Source of the DNA: Rhodamnia argentea
Lineage: Eukaryota; Streptophyta; Magnoliopsida; Myrtales; Myrtaceae
Assembly: GCF_020921035.1 (NCBI RefSeq)
Contig: NC_063150.1
Span: 30,923,826 to 30,987,825 of the forward strand
Direction of reading: 5' to 3'
Length of the DNA stretch: 64,000 nt
How positions within the stretch are numbered: position 1 is the first letter of the stretch; each line of letters begins with the position of its first letter. Both the position numbers and the translations under genes were made by a program. The notes below the pieces were generated by a model. It was given only the letters and a program-made list of their open reading frames with translations. It had not been told where the DNA came from and ran no database searches. Positions 19,801 through 30,602 of the stretch are shown here, one piece after another.

Positions 19801-19809
19801 ACTTTCGTG

Positions 19810-20300
19810 TGAGCTTCTGTAATCGTCTTGTAAGGGGAACGGCGGCAATTAATAGTTCGGATTTGCTCTTTTGCTTCCTCCAATTGCCATGCTTTGCTTT
19901 CTGTGATCGAATTAGCCATATGCATAAAGCTGATAGGGGTTCCATTTCACAGTCCATGAAGATGTAAACATCCAGATCTTGATGGACATGACCATACCAG
20001 ACCTCAACTTGGGCAGGGCAAGCGCTTCTATTCTGGTTCGTACAGATTCAGTTCTGGGGCCAAAGATAGTATTAGTTCTCAAACGAGCAATCGAGAAGAC
20101 ACTTAAGCATCTTCAGGTGTAGATATTGTTCCCCCAATGATTGTAGTACCAAGTACTTCGTAATGTAGATCAGTCCATTAGCTTTTGGCAAGGCAAAATG
20201 ACACTTTATTACACCTTCGTGACTCGACCCTAAAGGCCAATAGGATCAGTACTAGTCGGTCCGCAGGAACGATGTCCATGGACAAGAAACTGTATCTCAA
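19810..20300 (-). pseudogene. GNAT 3'-end relic with its downstream flank
   Basis: The stretch 19830-20010 matches the sequence downstream (3') of the GNAT genes at about 24524-24800, with landmarks TAATAGTTCGGATTT, TTGCCATGCTTT and ATATGCATAAAGCTGAT. At about 20222-20300 it continues into the last codons of the GNAT frame (CGACCC, CTGCAGG-like and TGGACAAGAAACTGTA words). The rest of the acetyltransferase is missing: the sequence switches directly into cysteine synthase exon sequence. It is therefore a deletion relic of a fourth GNAT copy. Confidence 0.6.
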
Positions 20301-21043
20301 GTTGCAGAACCCTCAGATCAAGGTGTGCATTTCTATCGCGCTAGATAACATTTCTTGGCAACTTAAACCATTTCTCACGTTCCTCATTTATTTCTTGTGT
20401 GTTGCATCCAGCTCTATGCTGTAGAACCGGCGGAAAGCGCAGTATTATCGGGTGGCAAACCTGGTAAGTCATGATCTTCGACATTGCTTTTGGGATCCCA
20501 TTTGTAACCAGTAGTGATATTACACTGACTTAACTTTAAATTGCGTACTTTTTTCTTTTCGTTCTCCGCCATTTGAAGGCCTTCGATGTGGAATCATACC
20601 TTGTGTTTGGGTTATGACTATGCTTCTCTTGTTTGTCTCCATCTCTGGTGCATGATTACTATACCGCGAGTTAATTTGCTTTCATCGGACATCATTAGCA
20701 GAATATCATGCATTTTACAAGTGACTTCGCGATAACATAGCTGTGTAAGCAAGCATATCTTCTTGTTCTGCGAGCGTGGCTTACTTCGAAGTTTTCTTCA
20801 GCTCGATGTCGACTTTCTGTTGAATGAAACTACTCCTGTTTCCTTCTCTACATGATAAAAAAACCATTTCTAGCTGTTCATGCTCTTCTTCAGCAGCAAG
20901 CAGCCATTCGATCATACTTACCCTCGATATTAACCCTGCTCAGGCGGTCTTCCTGAGCTTCGGAGAGCATTATTCGTCTTCTGGGAAGCAAGAGGCAGAG
21001 AACATGCTCTATGAACCTCGACTAATTTCCTCTCGATGGTGTT
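20300..21043 (+). pseudogene. Cysteine synthase (OASTL) relic, exons 5-end, 6 and 10
   Basis: The end of an exon-5-like sequence reads LKLQNPQIK and is followed by a GTGTGC donor at about 20322. Exon 6 follows at about 20411-20462 (LYAVEPAESAVLSGG) with a GTAAGTC donor. The last exon is at about 20943-21020 (VFLSFGEHYSSSGKQEAENM). Exons 1-4 and 7-9 are absent. The reading differs from the intact copies (for example LYAVEPAESAVLSGG against [15 protein letters not shown]), so this relic derives from an older or different OASTL lineage. The 3' exon lies 380 bp from the GNAT gene that ends at 21421, preserving the OASTL-then-GNAT order. Confidence 0.75.
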
Positions 21044-21420
21044 GACGTGCTTTGATTTGGTTTATTTGACACATCAAGAAAAAATTGCAGCCGGCAACTA
21101 CCCAGGCTGGCCGCAGAGCGCTATATTTTCTTAGACAAGATGTTCAGTTCAGGCCTACGTCGAATCAGTTTTTCCAAATCCTATGCTCTCTGTAATGGAA
21201 TTAGCCACAAGTACAAAAGCCGAGAGCAGTTCCATTCATGCTTACACGGAGAAGTTAACATACAGATCTTGAGTGAACATGACCATACCAGAGCTAATTC
21301 CTCATACATAAATGTAGATAACCCATTGATAAATTATCTTTTGGCCATCAAGGTAGAAATTTTAATACTTAAGTGCACCCGATCCGAAAGGGCGAATCGG
21401 ATCAATCGGATCGGTACTCA

Positions 21421-21963
21421 TCAGTCTGCAGGGACGACATCGGTGGACAAGAAATTGTACAAGTACAAATCCTGCAAAGTCCCCTTCAGATAGGCGTAAT
21501 TTCTCAGCAATCCATCTCTTGTGAACCCGGCCTTCTCCAACACCCTCTGGGAAGCCTTGTTGTCCACCCCGACAAAGGCCTGAATCCTCAACACATCAGG
21601 GAAGTCCACGAACACCTGGGGCAGCGCCATCCTCACCGCTCGGGTCGCCACGCCCTTCCCCCACCAGTCCCTGGCCAGGCCGTACCCGAAGTCCGCCCGG
21701 CACCTGTCGTCCCCCGACCCGGGCCAGGCGGAGACGAACCCAACGCAGCGGTCCCCGACGCAGACGGCGCGGCGCCAAGGGTGCGGTATGCAGACGTCCC
21801 TGATGGCGGCGAGGGCCTCCTCTATCGAGGTCAGCGTCTCCCATCTGCCGAACCTGGTGACCTGGTCATCGCCTGCGAACGAAAGGAAGTCGTCGGCGTC
21901 AGACAATCCGAAGGGACGGAGACTTACGGCCGACGGGTCTGGGTCCATCGCAAAAGAGCTCAT
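21421..21963 (-). CDS. GNAT family N-acetyltransferase, copy 1
   Basis: This intronless gene of 180 aa is a GCN5-related N-acetyltransferase of the RimJ/RimL (p20-like) subgroup that transfers acetyl from acetyl-CoA to an amine; the substrate is unknown. Visible motifs are the N-terminal AVSLRPFGLSDADDFLSFAGDDQ, the core FGYGLARDWWGKGVATRAV (acetyl-CoA-binding motif A, about 91-109), and NKASQRVLEKAGF (motif B, about 134-146) followed by GLLRNYAYLKG. It is longer at the N-terminus than the copies at 24958 and 34477 and differs from them at many positions, so it is the oldest surviving paralogue. A second ATG, five codons in, could also serve as start. It lies tail to tail with the cysteine synthase relic on its left. 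Coding GC is much higher than in the flanks. Confidence 0.88.
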   Translation of the reverse strand: MSSFAMDPDPSAVSLRPFGLSDADDFLSFAGDDQVTRFGRWETLTSIEEALAAIRDVCIPHPWRRAVCVGDRCVGFVSAWPGSGDDRCRADFGYGLARDWWGKGVATRAVRMALPQVFVDFPDVLRIQAFVGVDNKASQRVLEKAGFTRDGLLRNYAYLKGTLQDLYLYNFLSTDVVPAD

Positions 21964-22096
21964 ACGATCTTCTTCTCTGGAGGAAACCCACTACTTTTTA
22001 TTATTCCTAAATCAGCAAAACGAAGCTGCCCCGAAAGTGGGTTAGCGACATGAACGAAGCACCCTTACCCATGTCCAATGAATGAAAGATCTTTCA

Positions 22097-22320
22097 CTTC
22101 GGAATTGGACAGGGGCCGCGCGAACGCAGGCCCCCGCTGCCACAAATTATGACGTAGGCTCGACCACTTGGGCCGACCTTGGGCTAGCACCCCTCCCCAA
22201 AGTGCAATGGAGGTCACTAGGCCCAGGCCATGAGCTTGCTTGATCGCCCATTGACCCCGTCCAGGTAAGTGATTTGCCCTTTCGCCCGGGCCTTTCTCTT
22301 GTACTGGTCAAACTCTCTCG
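22097..22320 (-). promoter_or_regulatory. Conserved GNAT upstream block, copy 1
   Basis: A GC-rich block of about 220 bp, starting roughly 135 bp upstream of the GNAT start, recurs almost unchanged at about 25594-25816 and 35236-35465 in the same position relative to the other two GNAT genes. It includes GGGGCCGCGCGAACGCAGG, TTATGACGTAGGCTCG (with a TGACGT core) and CACTAGGCCCAGGCCATGA. Its conservation is higher than that of surrounding non-coding DNA, which suggests promoter or 5' UTR function, although recent duplication also contributes for the second and third copies. Confidence 0.5.
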
Positions 22321-23248
22321 CCGATTCCCCGGTCGCTCTATGTGGGACAAAGAGGAGAAAGATATGGATGGAGGAGCCGGTCAAACTTTGCCGAGAGTCA
22401 GTCGTGATTCGTACCGTTGTGCTTCGCAGTGATTTGCTCTTTTGGCCGATTCACCATTGAGGAAGAGAGAAAAGGGTGAAGGAAAAAGAAACGGGAGAAG
22501 AGCATTGGAACGAAAGACGTTCCCCGTTCCAAACTCCTCTTGGGGTAATTTTGATCAGCTTGTTCGATCGAACAGGTCATACAGTTCTTACACTAGATGT
22601 CTGCGGGCAGCCATCCTCCTCTCCAGGACAAATCCTTAAGGCCGACCAACTTACACCACAGAAGAAGTCAGAATTCCGAGTAGCAAGGATTGCCGAACCC
22701 TATTTATGTTGCTCTTGCTGTTGGGTCCTTCCTTGTTTCTTCTTGTGAGCTTTGTTGTTCGGGGCGCAGCCCAGAGGTCAGACTGACGAGTGAGGGGAAA
22801 AGCATGCATTGAACATTCCTCACACAAAATGAATGCTGCTCTGCATATTGTTGTGAGAGAGATGAAGTAGAAGATGGTGGTGACTGTCAAGAGATGTTCT
22901 CTCGATTCCCTTTATTCTCTAAGATTGTATATCATCTTCCTTGATTGATCATGATTGTTGTCCAGACTATTTCCGCTGTTTGTCTCAAAAAATGAACATG
23001 ACCATTGGACTCACCGCCCTCGGACGAAACAAATCGTGAAATTTGGTCGCCAACGGACCTGGGCAGCCGCCACGCGCGCCGCTGCATCATGGATCCACTG
23101 AAGCCCGCTTGTAAGTGTGTTTCCCACGCATCTCGTTGGCCATTTTGACATGAAACGCCACAGCCAGAGGTACCCTGTCCTCCGACAAGACAGAAAAGCC
23201 AAATGCCGTTGCGAAACTCCTCGCTTGCAGCGTAAGCTCTCTACTCCA
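22321..23248. other. Remainder of the first array unit, no intact gene
   Basis: Up to about 22890 this matches, with divergence, the GNAT-to-OASTL spacer of the next units (25830-26490), but the OASTL gene that should follow is missing. From 22900 to 23248 I see nothing assignable. A minus-strand ORF at 23011-23268 is unrecognised. Confidence 0.5.
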
Positions 23249-23526
23249 CTCGGCCGCGCGTTGCTCACATGGCCAGACGTCCCTACACGTTGCTGACGAC
23301 TGTTGATGTCGCCTCACACTGCTGCGACGTCATCTCCACATCACCCTGACGTCGTCTTGCCATGTCAGGACAACCACATCATCATTGACAATGGACCATT
23401 GACCAGATCGAACGATGATCGTCGACTAGAAATTGACTGATCTGTTCGTGAGGTATTTCGATGTGCCGGTTTCTTCACATTTCTGTAACTGTTCTTTTGA
23501 TTTCTATTGGCAAAGTGCACGTAATG

Positions 23527-23830
23527 GATAAATTGGAAGTCTCGTTACCTATCGAGACCGTTTTGAATAACACAAACTATATTTTATGGGCTCAAGAAAT
23601 GTCTAGTTCTTTGGAGAGGATGCAAGCTTTGGCGCTATGTCACTAGTGATTTTAATGAGCCTAACAAGACATCCGGCGAGGCTAGTAACAAATTTGTTGA
23701 ACGTTTGGTAATGGTATAGCAAGAATCATCAAATTCTCATTTGGTGTCAAAACACTTTGATTCCTTCTATCATACTTCAATTTGGTCGCTCGAACATAGT
23801 AAATGAAGCTTAGGGTCTTCTTATCTCAGA
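23527..23830 (+). pseudogene. Retrotransposon gag relic (unit B)
   Basis: A short plus-strand reading with LNNTNYILWAQEMSS resembles the N-terminal gag region of Copia-type elements, which typically begins with an L..NY..W motif. It is followed, in shifted frames, by NEPNKTSGEASNKFVERL. Stops and frameshifts abound and no LTR or polymerase is attached. The same relic is present in the second unit at about 33090-33340, so it predates the duplication. Confidence 0.55.
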
Positions 23831-24168
23831 TATTCCGCATTGGATGAAAAAGCTTATGGTCACAATTTTCAGCAGCATTGACGGAAGATTTGCTCCAAAT
23901 GCTAAAACAGCTACTGCTGGTATTTCCCTCCAATTGTTTTCCATCACAATGTTCTGGGCCCGGCACCAGAAGTTCACCTTGGATGGAAAAAGCCCTTGGA
24001 GATTCAAATTTCATAGAAGACAGAAACCTATTGCTCATCTGTCTGTATATAGCATTGTATATCAAGCTTCTGACTCTACTGATGAGTGATTTCCCAGCAG
24101 CTATTAAAGAGCTTCTGCTGCGTGGTTTTTAAGGGGGCTTCGCTGTGATTTTATCCGTTGCGCTTTGC

Positions 24169-24255
24169 AGGTCGGAATATTGTCCGGTGCAGCTGCTGTA
24201 GCCGCAATCAGTGCTTGCAAAGAGGCCAGAAAAAATTCTGGAGAGCTCAGTTGTG
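24169..24255 (+). pseudogene. OASTL exon-9 relic (unit B)
   Basis: A single exon-like block preceded by TTTGCAG reads VGILSGAAAVAAIS, matching the exon 9 region [14 protein letters not shown] of the intact genes, and is followed by a GTGAGT donor. The last exon that should follow is deleted, while the intron sequence after it still resembles that at 20640-20850. It marks an ancestral OASTL copy upstream of this GNAT gene. Confidence 0.7.
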
Positions 24256-24957
24256 GTGAGTTAATTTGCGTTTCTTGGACATCATGAGCAGAACATCATG
24301 CATTTTACGAGCGAGTTGGCAGAAACTTAGCTATGTAAGCAGCGTGTCTTCTTGTTTTGCCAATGTGGCTTACTTGAGTTTTTCTGCAGCTTGATGTGGA
24401 CCTTCTGTTGAATAAAACTACTCTGTTTCCCTGTTTTTTCAAATGACTAAAAGCCACTTCTACCTGTTCATAATCTTCTTCAGCAGCAAGCGGCCATTCG
24501 ATCATACTTATACTGAATGTTAAAGATCGTCTTGTAAGTATAACATTCTGGCATTCGGCGAAGTGGAAAGGCGACGATTAATAGTTCGGATTTACTCTTT
24601 TTACTTCCTCCACTTGCCATGCTTTCTGTCGATTGAATTCGCCACACCATCTTCGGAAGTTCTTCCAACGCCCAAAAATGATGAAAAAATGGAAAAAAAA
24701 AAAAAAAAAACGAACGAGTTCTTTCATATGCATAAAGCTGATGGCAGTTCCATTTCGTACTCCATGAAGAAGTAACATTGAGATCGCGATGGACATGACT
24801 ATTCTGGAGCTGATTCTCGTACATGATGAATGTAGCTAACTTAGTGACTTGAAAAATGTATTAGATCAGCCTATTAGCTTTTGGCAGCAAGGTGAAAATT
24901 TTTCGACTTCAATACGCCTTCGAGACTCGACCCGAACGGCCATCGGATCGGCGGCAC

Positions 24958-25494
24958 TCATCTGTCTGCAGGGACGACGTCTGTGGACAAGAAACTGTAC
25001 AAGTACAAATCCTGCAAAGTCCCCTTCAAATAGGCGTAATTTCTCAGCAATCCATCTCTTGTGAACCCGGCCTTCTCCAACACCCTCTGGGAAGCCTTGT
25101 TGTCCACCCCGACAAAGGCTTGAATCCTCAAGACATCAGGGAAATCCCCGAACACCTGGGAGAGCGCCAGTCTCACCGCTCGGGTCGCCACGCCCTTCCC
25201 CCACCACTCCCTGGCCAGGCCGTACCCGAAGTCCGCCCGGCAACTGTCGTCCCCCGACCCGGGCCAGACAGAGATGAACCCGACGCAGCGGTCCCCGACG
25301 CACACGGCGCGGCGCCAAGGGTGTGGCATGCAGACGTCCCTGATGGTGGCCAGAGCCTCCTCTCTCGAGGCCAGCGTCTTCCATCTCAAGAACCTCGTGA
25401 CCTGGTCGTCACCTGCGAATGAAAGGAAGTCGTCGGCGTCGGATATCCTGAAGGGACGGAGGCTCACGGCCGCTGGGTCTACTGTCTCCATCAC
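24958..25494 (-). CDS. GNAT family N-acetyltransferase, copy 2
   Basis: This intronless gene of 178 aa has the same architecture as the copy at 21421: N-terminal VSLRPFRISDADDFLSF, acetyl-CoA-binding motif REWWGKGVATRAV (residues 96-108), NKASQRVLEKAGF (132-144) and a C-terminal FLSTDVVPAD. It is probably cytosolic, since no targeting sequence or membrane segment is visible. It is transcribed divergently from the intact cysteine synthase gene starting at 27556, with about 2.06 kb between the two start codons. It differs from the copy at 34477 at only four residues (Ala8, Thr50, Val66 and Asn152 here). Substrate unknown. Confidence 0.9.
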   Translation of the reverse strand: MMETVDPAAVSLRPFRISDADDFLSFAGDDQVTRFLRWKTLASREEALATIRDVCMPHPWRRAVCVGDRCVGFISVWPGSGDDSCRADFGYGLAREWWGKGVATRAVRLALSQVFGDFPDVLRIQAFVGVDNKASQRVLEKAGFTRDGLLRNYAYLKGTLQDLYLYSFLSTDVVPADR

Positions 25495-25593
25495 AACACC
25501 TAAGAACTACGATTTCTCTAGCAAAATACAGTCTTTGCATATCTGATAGTGGCAGAAGAGACCCGGACTTTACGTAGAGAGTAGATTTGACTT

Positions 25594-25816
25594 TGGAATT
25601 GGGTAGGGGCCGCGCGAACGCAGGCCCCCGCTGCCACAAATTATGACGTAGGCTCGGCCACTTGGGCCGACCTTGGGCTAGCACCCCTCCCCAAAGTGCA
25701 ATGGAGGTCACTAGGCCCAGGCCATGAGCTTGCTTGATCGCCCATTGACCCCGTCCAGGTAAGTGATTTGTACTTTCGCCCGGGCCTTTCTCTTGTACTG
25801 GTCAAACTCTCTCGCT
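25594..25816 (-). promoter_or_regulatory. Conserved GNAT upstream block, copy 2
   Basis: Second copy of the block described at 22097, starting about 100 bp upstream of the GNAT start. It carries the same TGACGT-containing and CACTAGGCCC words. Confidence 0.5.
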
Positions 25817-26459
25817 GATTGAGTAGCCAATCTGTGTGGGACAAGAGAGAGAGAGAGCGAGTGGACGACTCGGTCAAAAGGGTGTTTCTTCCGAACAGGG
25901 GACTCATTGGGAGGTCTAAGGCGAGAAGAATCAAAAGGGTGTTTCTTCCGAACAGGGGACTTGCGAAGAGATTCGTGATTGTACTTGTTGTGGTTCGCAG
26001 TGGTAGCTTTTTCGGCTGATTGAGAGAATGGTAAAGATTTAAAAAAAAAAAAAAAAAGGCCGGAACGAGCATGGAAATTGAGGGTGTTCCATTCGAAACT
26101 CCTCTGGGTATTTGATCGCCTGAACTTGAGCGGTTTGTCTGAACAGTTCGAATAGTTCTAGATGGGTGTCTGCGCAGCAGTCAACTTCCTCTCCATGACG
26201 AACGGAGGATCAAACACTGCTGATGTTGCTCTTGGAGTCTTCTGGCTTCTTCTCGGGAGCAGAGACTCCTGTTCTTAGCTGGCTGTTGTTTAGTGCGCAG
26301 CTCAGATGTCAGACTGATGAGCTGAGTTGAGTGAAAATCATCAATTTTGAACTTTTCTCACATAAATAATACACAGACAGTGACTTTATATTAACAAAAG
26401 CTAACTGAACAATGCTCTGCACATCTTTCTGCCCAAAAACGAAAAAATGCTCTGCATAT

Positions 26460-26490
26460 CTTTGTGAGAGAGAGAGAGAGAGAGAGAGAA
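26460..26490. repeat. GA microsatellite, length-variable between units
   Basis: A GA run of about 24 bases sits in the GNAT-OASTL spacer. The corresponding site in the second unit (about 36110-36129) carries a short GT run and only a few GA repeats. Confidence 0.7.
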
Positions 26491-26654
26491 ACCCGAGTCC
26501 GAAAGCCTTTGAATCGGGGGCCGACTCGGCCCACAAAGAAGAAGTGGAAGGTGGCGGCGACGAAGCAGCGGACAAAGCACGGAAGTTTCAAATTTGTAAA
26601 TGTCAAATGAATCCTCAACTTGCTCCTTTGGTTATCTTTCCTCTTATTTAATTG

Positions 26655-27536
26655 CAGAAGCAAGTTCTAGTTTGGCTTCTTCAACTCTCTGCCCTTCAAG
26701 TGCTCCAATTTTTCTCCTCCTCGCCACTCTCCGCCTTATCTTCCTTCCTGGGTTCAATCCAAGTTCCTCTATTTGAACTTGCATTGCTCGAATTGCTTTC
26801 CCCCGCAGAGCGATTGGCGAGGCATACTGCGTTTTCTGATCCCTGGTGAGTTCTTGAATAAAACAGCGAATCGCAATGTTTTTATTGCTGCCGCTTTTGC
26901 TGCTTCTGCTCTTGTTTATGGGTGCTCTTTGAGTTTGTGAGAGTTTTTGGAGCTTTTTTCCAGATTTGTCTTTTGAAAAAGAAGATTGTAGTGAAGCCTG
27001 TGGGTGTTGGTTAAAATCCTGCCCAGCTTATGTTGGTGCTTTGTTGCCAGACACTGAGGATGAGAAGATTATACCTTCAGAAGAAAGTAGTAATGATATG
27101 TGTGCGTAGTCAGTTGCTTGTCAAAGTCTTTTAGTTTCTTAAATGCTCAGGCGAAATAGGTGTAGATATTCTCCTAGAGGAGGATGTAAAAGTCAGGGAA
27201 TCGTGTGTTTTCACTGCTCTTTCGTCAAAGTTGACACCCGATGAATTTCGTCCATGTCGTTTGTTCCCCTTTTACGCCTATGATTGAGCTGATTCAAGTG
27301 TTCCAATTGTTGCTGCAAGTTGGCTTTGGCCTATATCATTTGCTTGCCCTTCGTGCTGGAGTGATGTGGTTTAGTAGAAGCATGGCCTCGGCTACTGTTT
27401 CATGGAATGAGCTGCATACATAATACAAAATGCATTTGTGGAATGACAATTAAGATCAGTCCCTTGGTTGTCGCATCTCAATTGACTTTTCGTGCGGAAG
27501 ACTTATCTTGCAATGTGTTTTCTTGTTGGCTTCTAG
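26655..27536 (+). promoter_or_regulatory. Probable 5' UTR exon and leader intron of the OASTL gene
   Basis: Pyrimidine-rich sequence up to about 26846 ends in CCCTG followed by a GTGAGTTC donor. A TTCTAG acceptor at 27531-27536 precedes the exon with the start codon. This suggests a leader intron of about 0.7 kb. Plant OASTL genes commonly have introns in the 5' UTR. The transcription start is not determined. The equivalent in the second unit is about 36294-37176. Confidence 0.45.
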
Positions 27537-27555
27537 ATTGTTGCGAAAACACGAC

Positions 27556-29953
27556 ATGGAGGGACAGTGTGCTATCAAGAGAGATGTCACCGAGGTAAAC
27601 TCTCTATGAGTGCCATCTTCCCAATGTCATTATGATTCTGTCACAAAGTTCCGGTTGGTCGTGTGCTATCCTATTAACGTGTTTCTCATTGTATCGTGAA
27701 GTTAATAGGCAATACTCCAATGGTTTATCTCAATAATGTTGTGGAAGGCTGTGTAGCTCGCATCGCCGCAAAGCTTGAGAATATGGAGCCTTGTTCTAGC
27801 GTTAAAGATAGGCAAGCAACAATTACCCCTGTGTTACTGCTGGCTTGCATCAATTAGCACACTCTGATAGATATTCGTGGATATTTTACGCAGGATCGCA
27901 CTTAGCATGATCCAAGATGCTGAGGAAAAAGGCCTGATAACTCCAGGAAAGGTGAATAGAATATTCCGTGAGGCTAAAAGTTCATTCCGAACATCTACAC
28001 GGCTGTTGCCTATGTTTCACTTACTGATCATGAGAAATTGTTTTTGATGGATTGTATGGCGATTGAAGACCGTCCTTATCGAAGTCACCAGCGGCAACAC
28101 CGGCATTGGTTTGGCTTTTATTGCTGCCATTAAGGGCTACAAACTTATCCTTGTCATGCCGGCTTCATATAGTATTGAGAGAAGGATTTTGATGCGAGCT
28201 TTTGGAGCTGAGGTATATCTCACGGATCCGGCCAAGGGAGTAGATGGGGTCCTTCAAAAGGCTGAGGAGATCCGGGACAGGACACCGAATAGTCACATGC
28301 TCATGCAGTTCGAGAATCCTGCGAATCCAAAGGTTCTTTATTTTAATTGTTGATTTTCTTCTGCCTGATTCTTTTTAATTAATCTGTACATGCATCTATG
28401 TCCCCACAATTCGAAGGATTGAAGAGTTGGTTTGCAATTGTGTCTGTAGATTCATTATGAAACTACTGGCCCAGAGATATGGAAGGACTCGGGAGGAAAG
28501 GTTGATGCCTTCGTTTCAGGAATAGGGACAGGAGGAACTGTGACTGGCGCGGGCAAATTCCTCAAGGAAAAAAGCCCGGAGATCAAGGTCTGCTTGAATT
28601 CCAATCGTGTGTTCAGTTAGCTTCAGAGAGATAAATGGCCGCTAAATCTATGTCTTTGTTTACTCTCTCGTTTGTTTACATCCAGGTGTATGGTGTCGAG
28701 CCAGTTGAAAGTGCAGTCCTGAATGGTGGAAATCCAGGTTAGTGCGTGATTTATTTTCTCTCCTCTCTGACTCGTCTTTGCTGTTGTTGGAACTCTGTGC
28801 AGTACAACTTTAGATATCACTTGAGTTAGGAGCGAGTTCTTTCCTTTTCCTTCTTTCTTTTTTGCGGGGCGGGGTGGGTGACTGTTATCTCCTCAGTAAC
28901 TACGGTAGCATGGGCAAAAAGCACGAAGAAATGGCATTGCACTATGTGGGAGACAAATTTCACCTCTTCTTTCATCCTCCTGTCCTGATCTATGCTACTG
29001 ACTTTTTGATATGTATCAACAGCTTTTGGTCGATTATTTGATGGCATTGCGCTATGTGGGAGACAAATTTCACCTCTTCTTTCATCCTCCTGTCCTGATC
29101 TATGCTACTGACATTTTGATATGTATCAACTGCTTTTGGTCGATTATTTGATGTCTGAAACATATCATAGGCAAGCACTTGATACAAGGAATTGGTGCTG
29201 GCATCATCCCACCAGTTTTGGACGTCAGCTTGCTCGACGAAGTCCTCCAAGTAAGTTCCGAACATTAGGCTGAAAATTTGGTTAGACTATCCACCTTGCT
29301 GTCGATTTGAGGATACTTTCCTTAAGTGATTAAATTATGCGACATTTTGTGGCTCTAGATATCAAGTGAGGAAGCTATTGAGACTACTAAGCTTCTTGCC
29401 CTGAAAGAGGGTCTATTGGTACGGACTTTCAACTCTGTCGTAACCTGTCTTCTTTCTCCGGAAGCACAAAGTGACCTTTCATGAGAAAATTTCAGACCAT
29501 ATTGATGTGATGGCCCTTACTTATACCAACCGGCTTTTTGCGTTCTCACCTTTGGCAATCTTCCACTTTGTCTTCGAGTAGGTAGGGATCTCTTCAGGGG
29601 CTGCTGCTGCGGCTGCAATAAAGTTGGGAAAGCAGCCAGAATATGCAGGAAAACTGATCGTTGTAAGTATTGACTTCTTTGCATTTTGTTCATCTGCAAC
29701 GCCATATGCTAAAAAGAGATACTATCGTTTCTTCCTTGATGATTCGGTGTTCTGTCTTTGATCCGACACTTTGCTCTCCTCCTAGTTCCCACCTTCAATT
29801 TCCGCATGCACAGTGTTGCCTCTCACGCCGTTATTCTGGCCCTGACTTTCTCCTTCTCTGCAGGTTGTTTTCCCTAGTTTCGGGGAGCGTTATCTTTCGA
29901 CCACCCTTTTCGATTCAATCAGGGACGAGGCTCAAAACATGACTTTCAATTAG
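27556..29953 (+). CDS. Cysteine synthase / β-cyanoalanine synthase-like OASTL, copy 1
   Basis: PLP-dependent O-acetylserine (thiol) lyase family enzyme: it makes cysteine from O-acetylserine and sulfide, or β-cyanoalanine from cysteine and cyanide. Exons 27556-27594, 27702-27811, 27894-27951, 28069-28332, 28450-28587, 28686-28737, 29171-29250, 29359-29418, 29582-29662 and 29864-29953 total 972 nt in frame, 323 aa, the usual length for cytosolic members. Lys48 in PCSSVKDR is the PLP Schiff-base lysine. TSGNTG (76-81) is the substrate loop, GTGGT (183-187) binds the PLP phosphate and VGISSG is present near 268. The sequence is closest to what I know of the CYSD1/D2-type subgroup ([19 protein letters not shown]). 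No transit peptide is present, so the enzyme is probably cytosolic. Intron 2 has a GC-AG boundary. All active-site motifs are canonical. Whether it is mainly a cysteine or a cyanoalanine synthase cannot be read from sequence. Confidence 0.93.
28931..29152. repeat. 113-bp tandem duplication inside OASTL intron 6
   Basis: The block from GGCATTGCACTATGTGGG to TCGATTATTTGAT occurs twice in succession (about 28931-29042 and 29043-29152). The equivalent intron of the second OASTL gene (38570-38683) has it once. It arose after the large duplication, or was lost from the other copy. Confidence 0.85.
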
Positions 29954-30602
29954 AGCGACAGTAGCCACAAATCGGTCCGATGTTGGCAGTGAAATAAATG
30001 GGTCGCCTATTCATGGAGATCTCGACTTGTCTACTGAAATGTCGGCTATGGCTTTCCACGTGCTGATGCCATTCCGAGCACAATGTAACAACTCCAATCT
30101 CCCCCCCAGGAAGGAATGACTTGCTTTTGTTCGAGATTCAGCATGTTAAGATGTTTTCTGGAACTTATTTGTCGATGAGACGTTACATATGATCTCACCC
30201 CATCCCTTCTTGCAATCTTAGAGACTTCAGCATCTAAATAACATGTCTGCAATTTCCTATGAAATTGATTCCATTACATGCTTCGGTCCGGTTCTATTTT
30301 CAAACTTTCGACGCTGTAAAACCGAAAAAAAAAAAAAAACCTCGTACAGGTGAAACCTGAGCTTCTGATTCATCGCGCTGTAATTCATGATCATGTTGGC
30401 ACAGGCAGTTGGAGGAGAGAACTCATGTAGTTCCATGGACTTGCTCTGCATAATAATCCCGTCGATGAGCTTAGCCTTTCCAAGTTTGCTTGGACTTGCG
30501 AAAATCAAGATATTGATCCTTTCTGTGTATATGAGACTCGACGATATGGTAATTTTTACGAAGAGACTATTTAAAATTTTAATTATTGAGGATATTTCTA
30601 CA
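29954..30602. other. 3' flank of OASTL copy 1
   Basis: Presumed 3' UTR and downstream DNA, matched in the other unit at 39482-40122. No exon recognised. It contains an A-rich run near 30326-30340. Confidence 0.5.

Larger units (their letters stand above)
23249..30602. repeat. Tandem duplication unit B (OASTL relic, GNAT, OASTL)
   Basis: About 7.35 kb that is nearly identical to 32810-40122 and in the same orientation. The match begins at ACTCGGCC and ends at ATATTTCTACA. Each unit holds in order a gag relic, an OASTL exon-9 relic, a GNAT gene on the minus strand and an intact OASTL gene on the plus strand. Differences include a 113-bp intronic duplication here and a 55-bp duplication in the other unit. 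Confidence 0.9.

Noticed and set aside
21373-22053. Plus-strand ORFs over the GNAT genes (also 24892-25422 and 34639-34941)
   Set aside because: GC-rich antisense shadows of the acetyltransferase frame, present in all three copies only because the GNAT sequence is conserved.
23011-23317. Minus-strand ORF with AFHVKMANEM
   Set aside because: I tried to match it to a DNA sliding clamp (PCNA) end and to other families, without convincing motif order. Left unassigned.
26652-26849. Plus-strand ORF of 65 codons, repeated at 36291-36488
   Set aside because: It is hydrophobic and identical in both units, but it lies in what looks like the OASTL 5' leader and ends at a splice donor, so it is more likely UTR.
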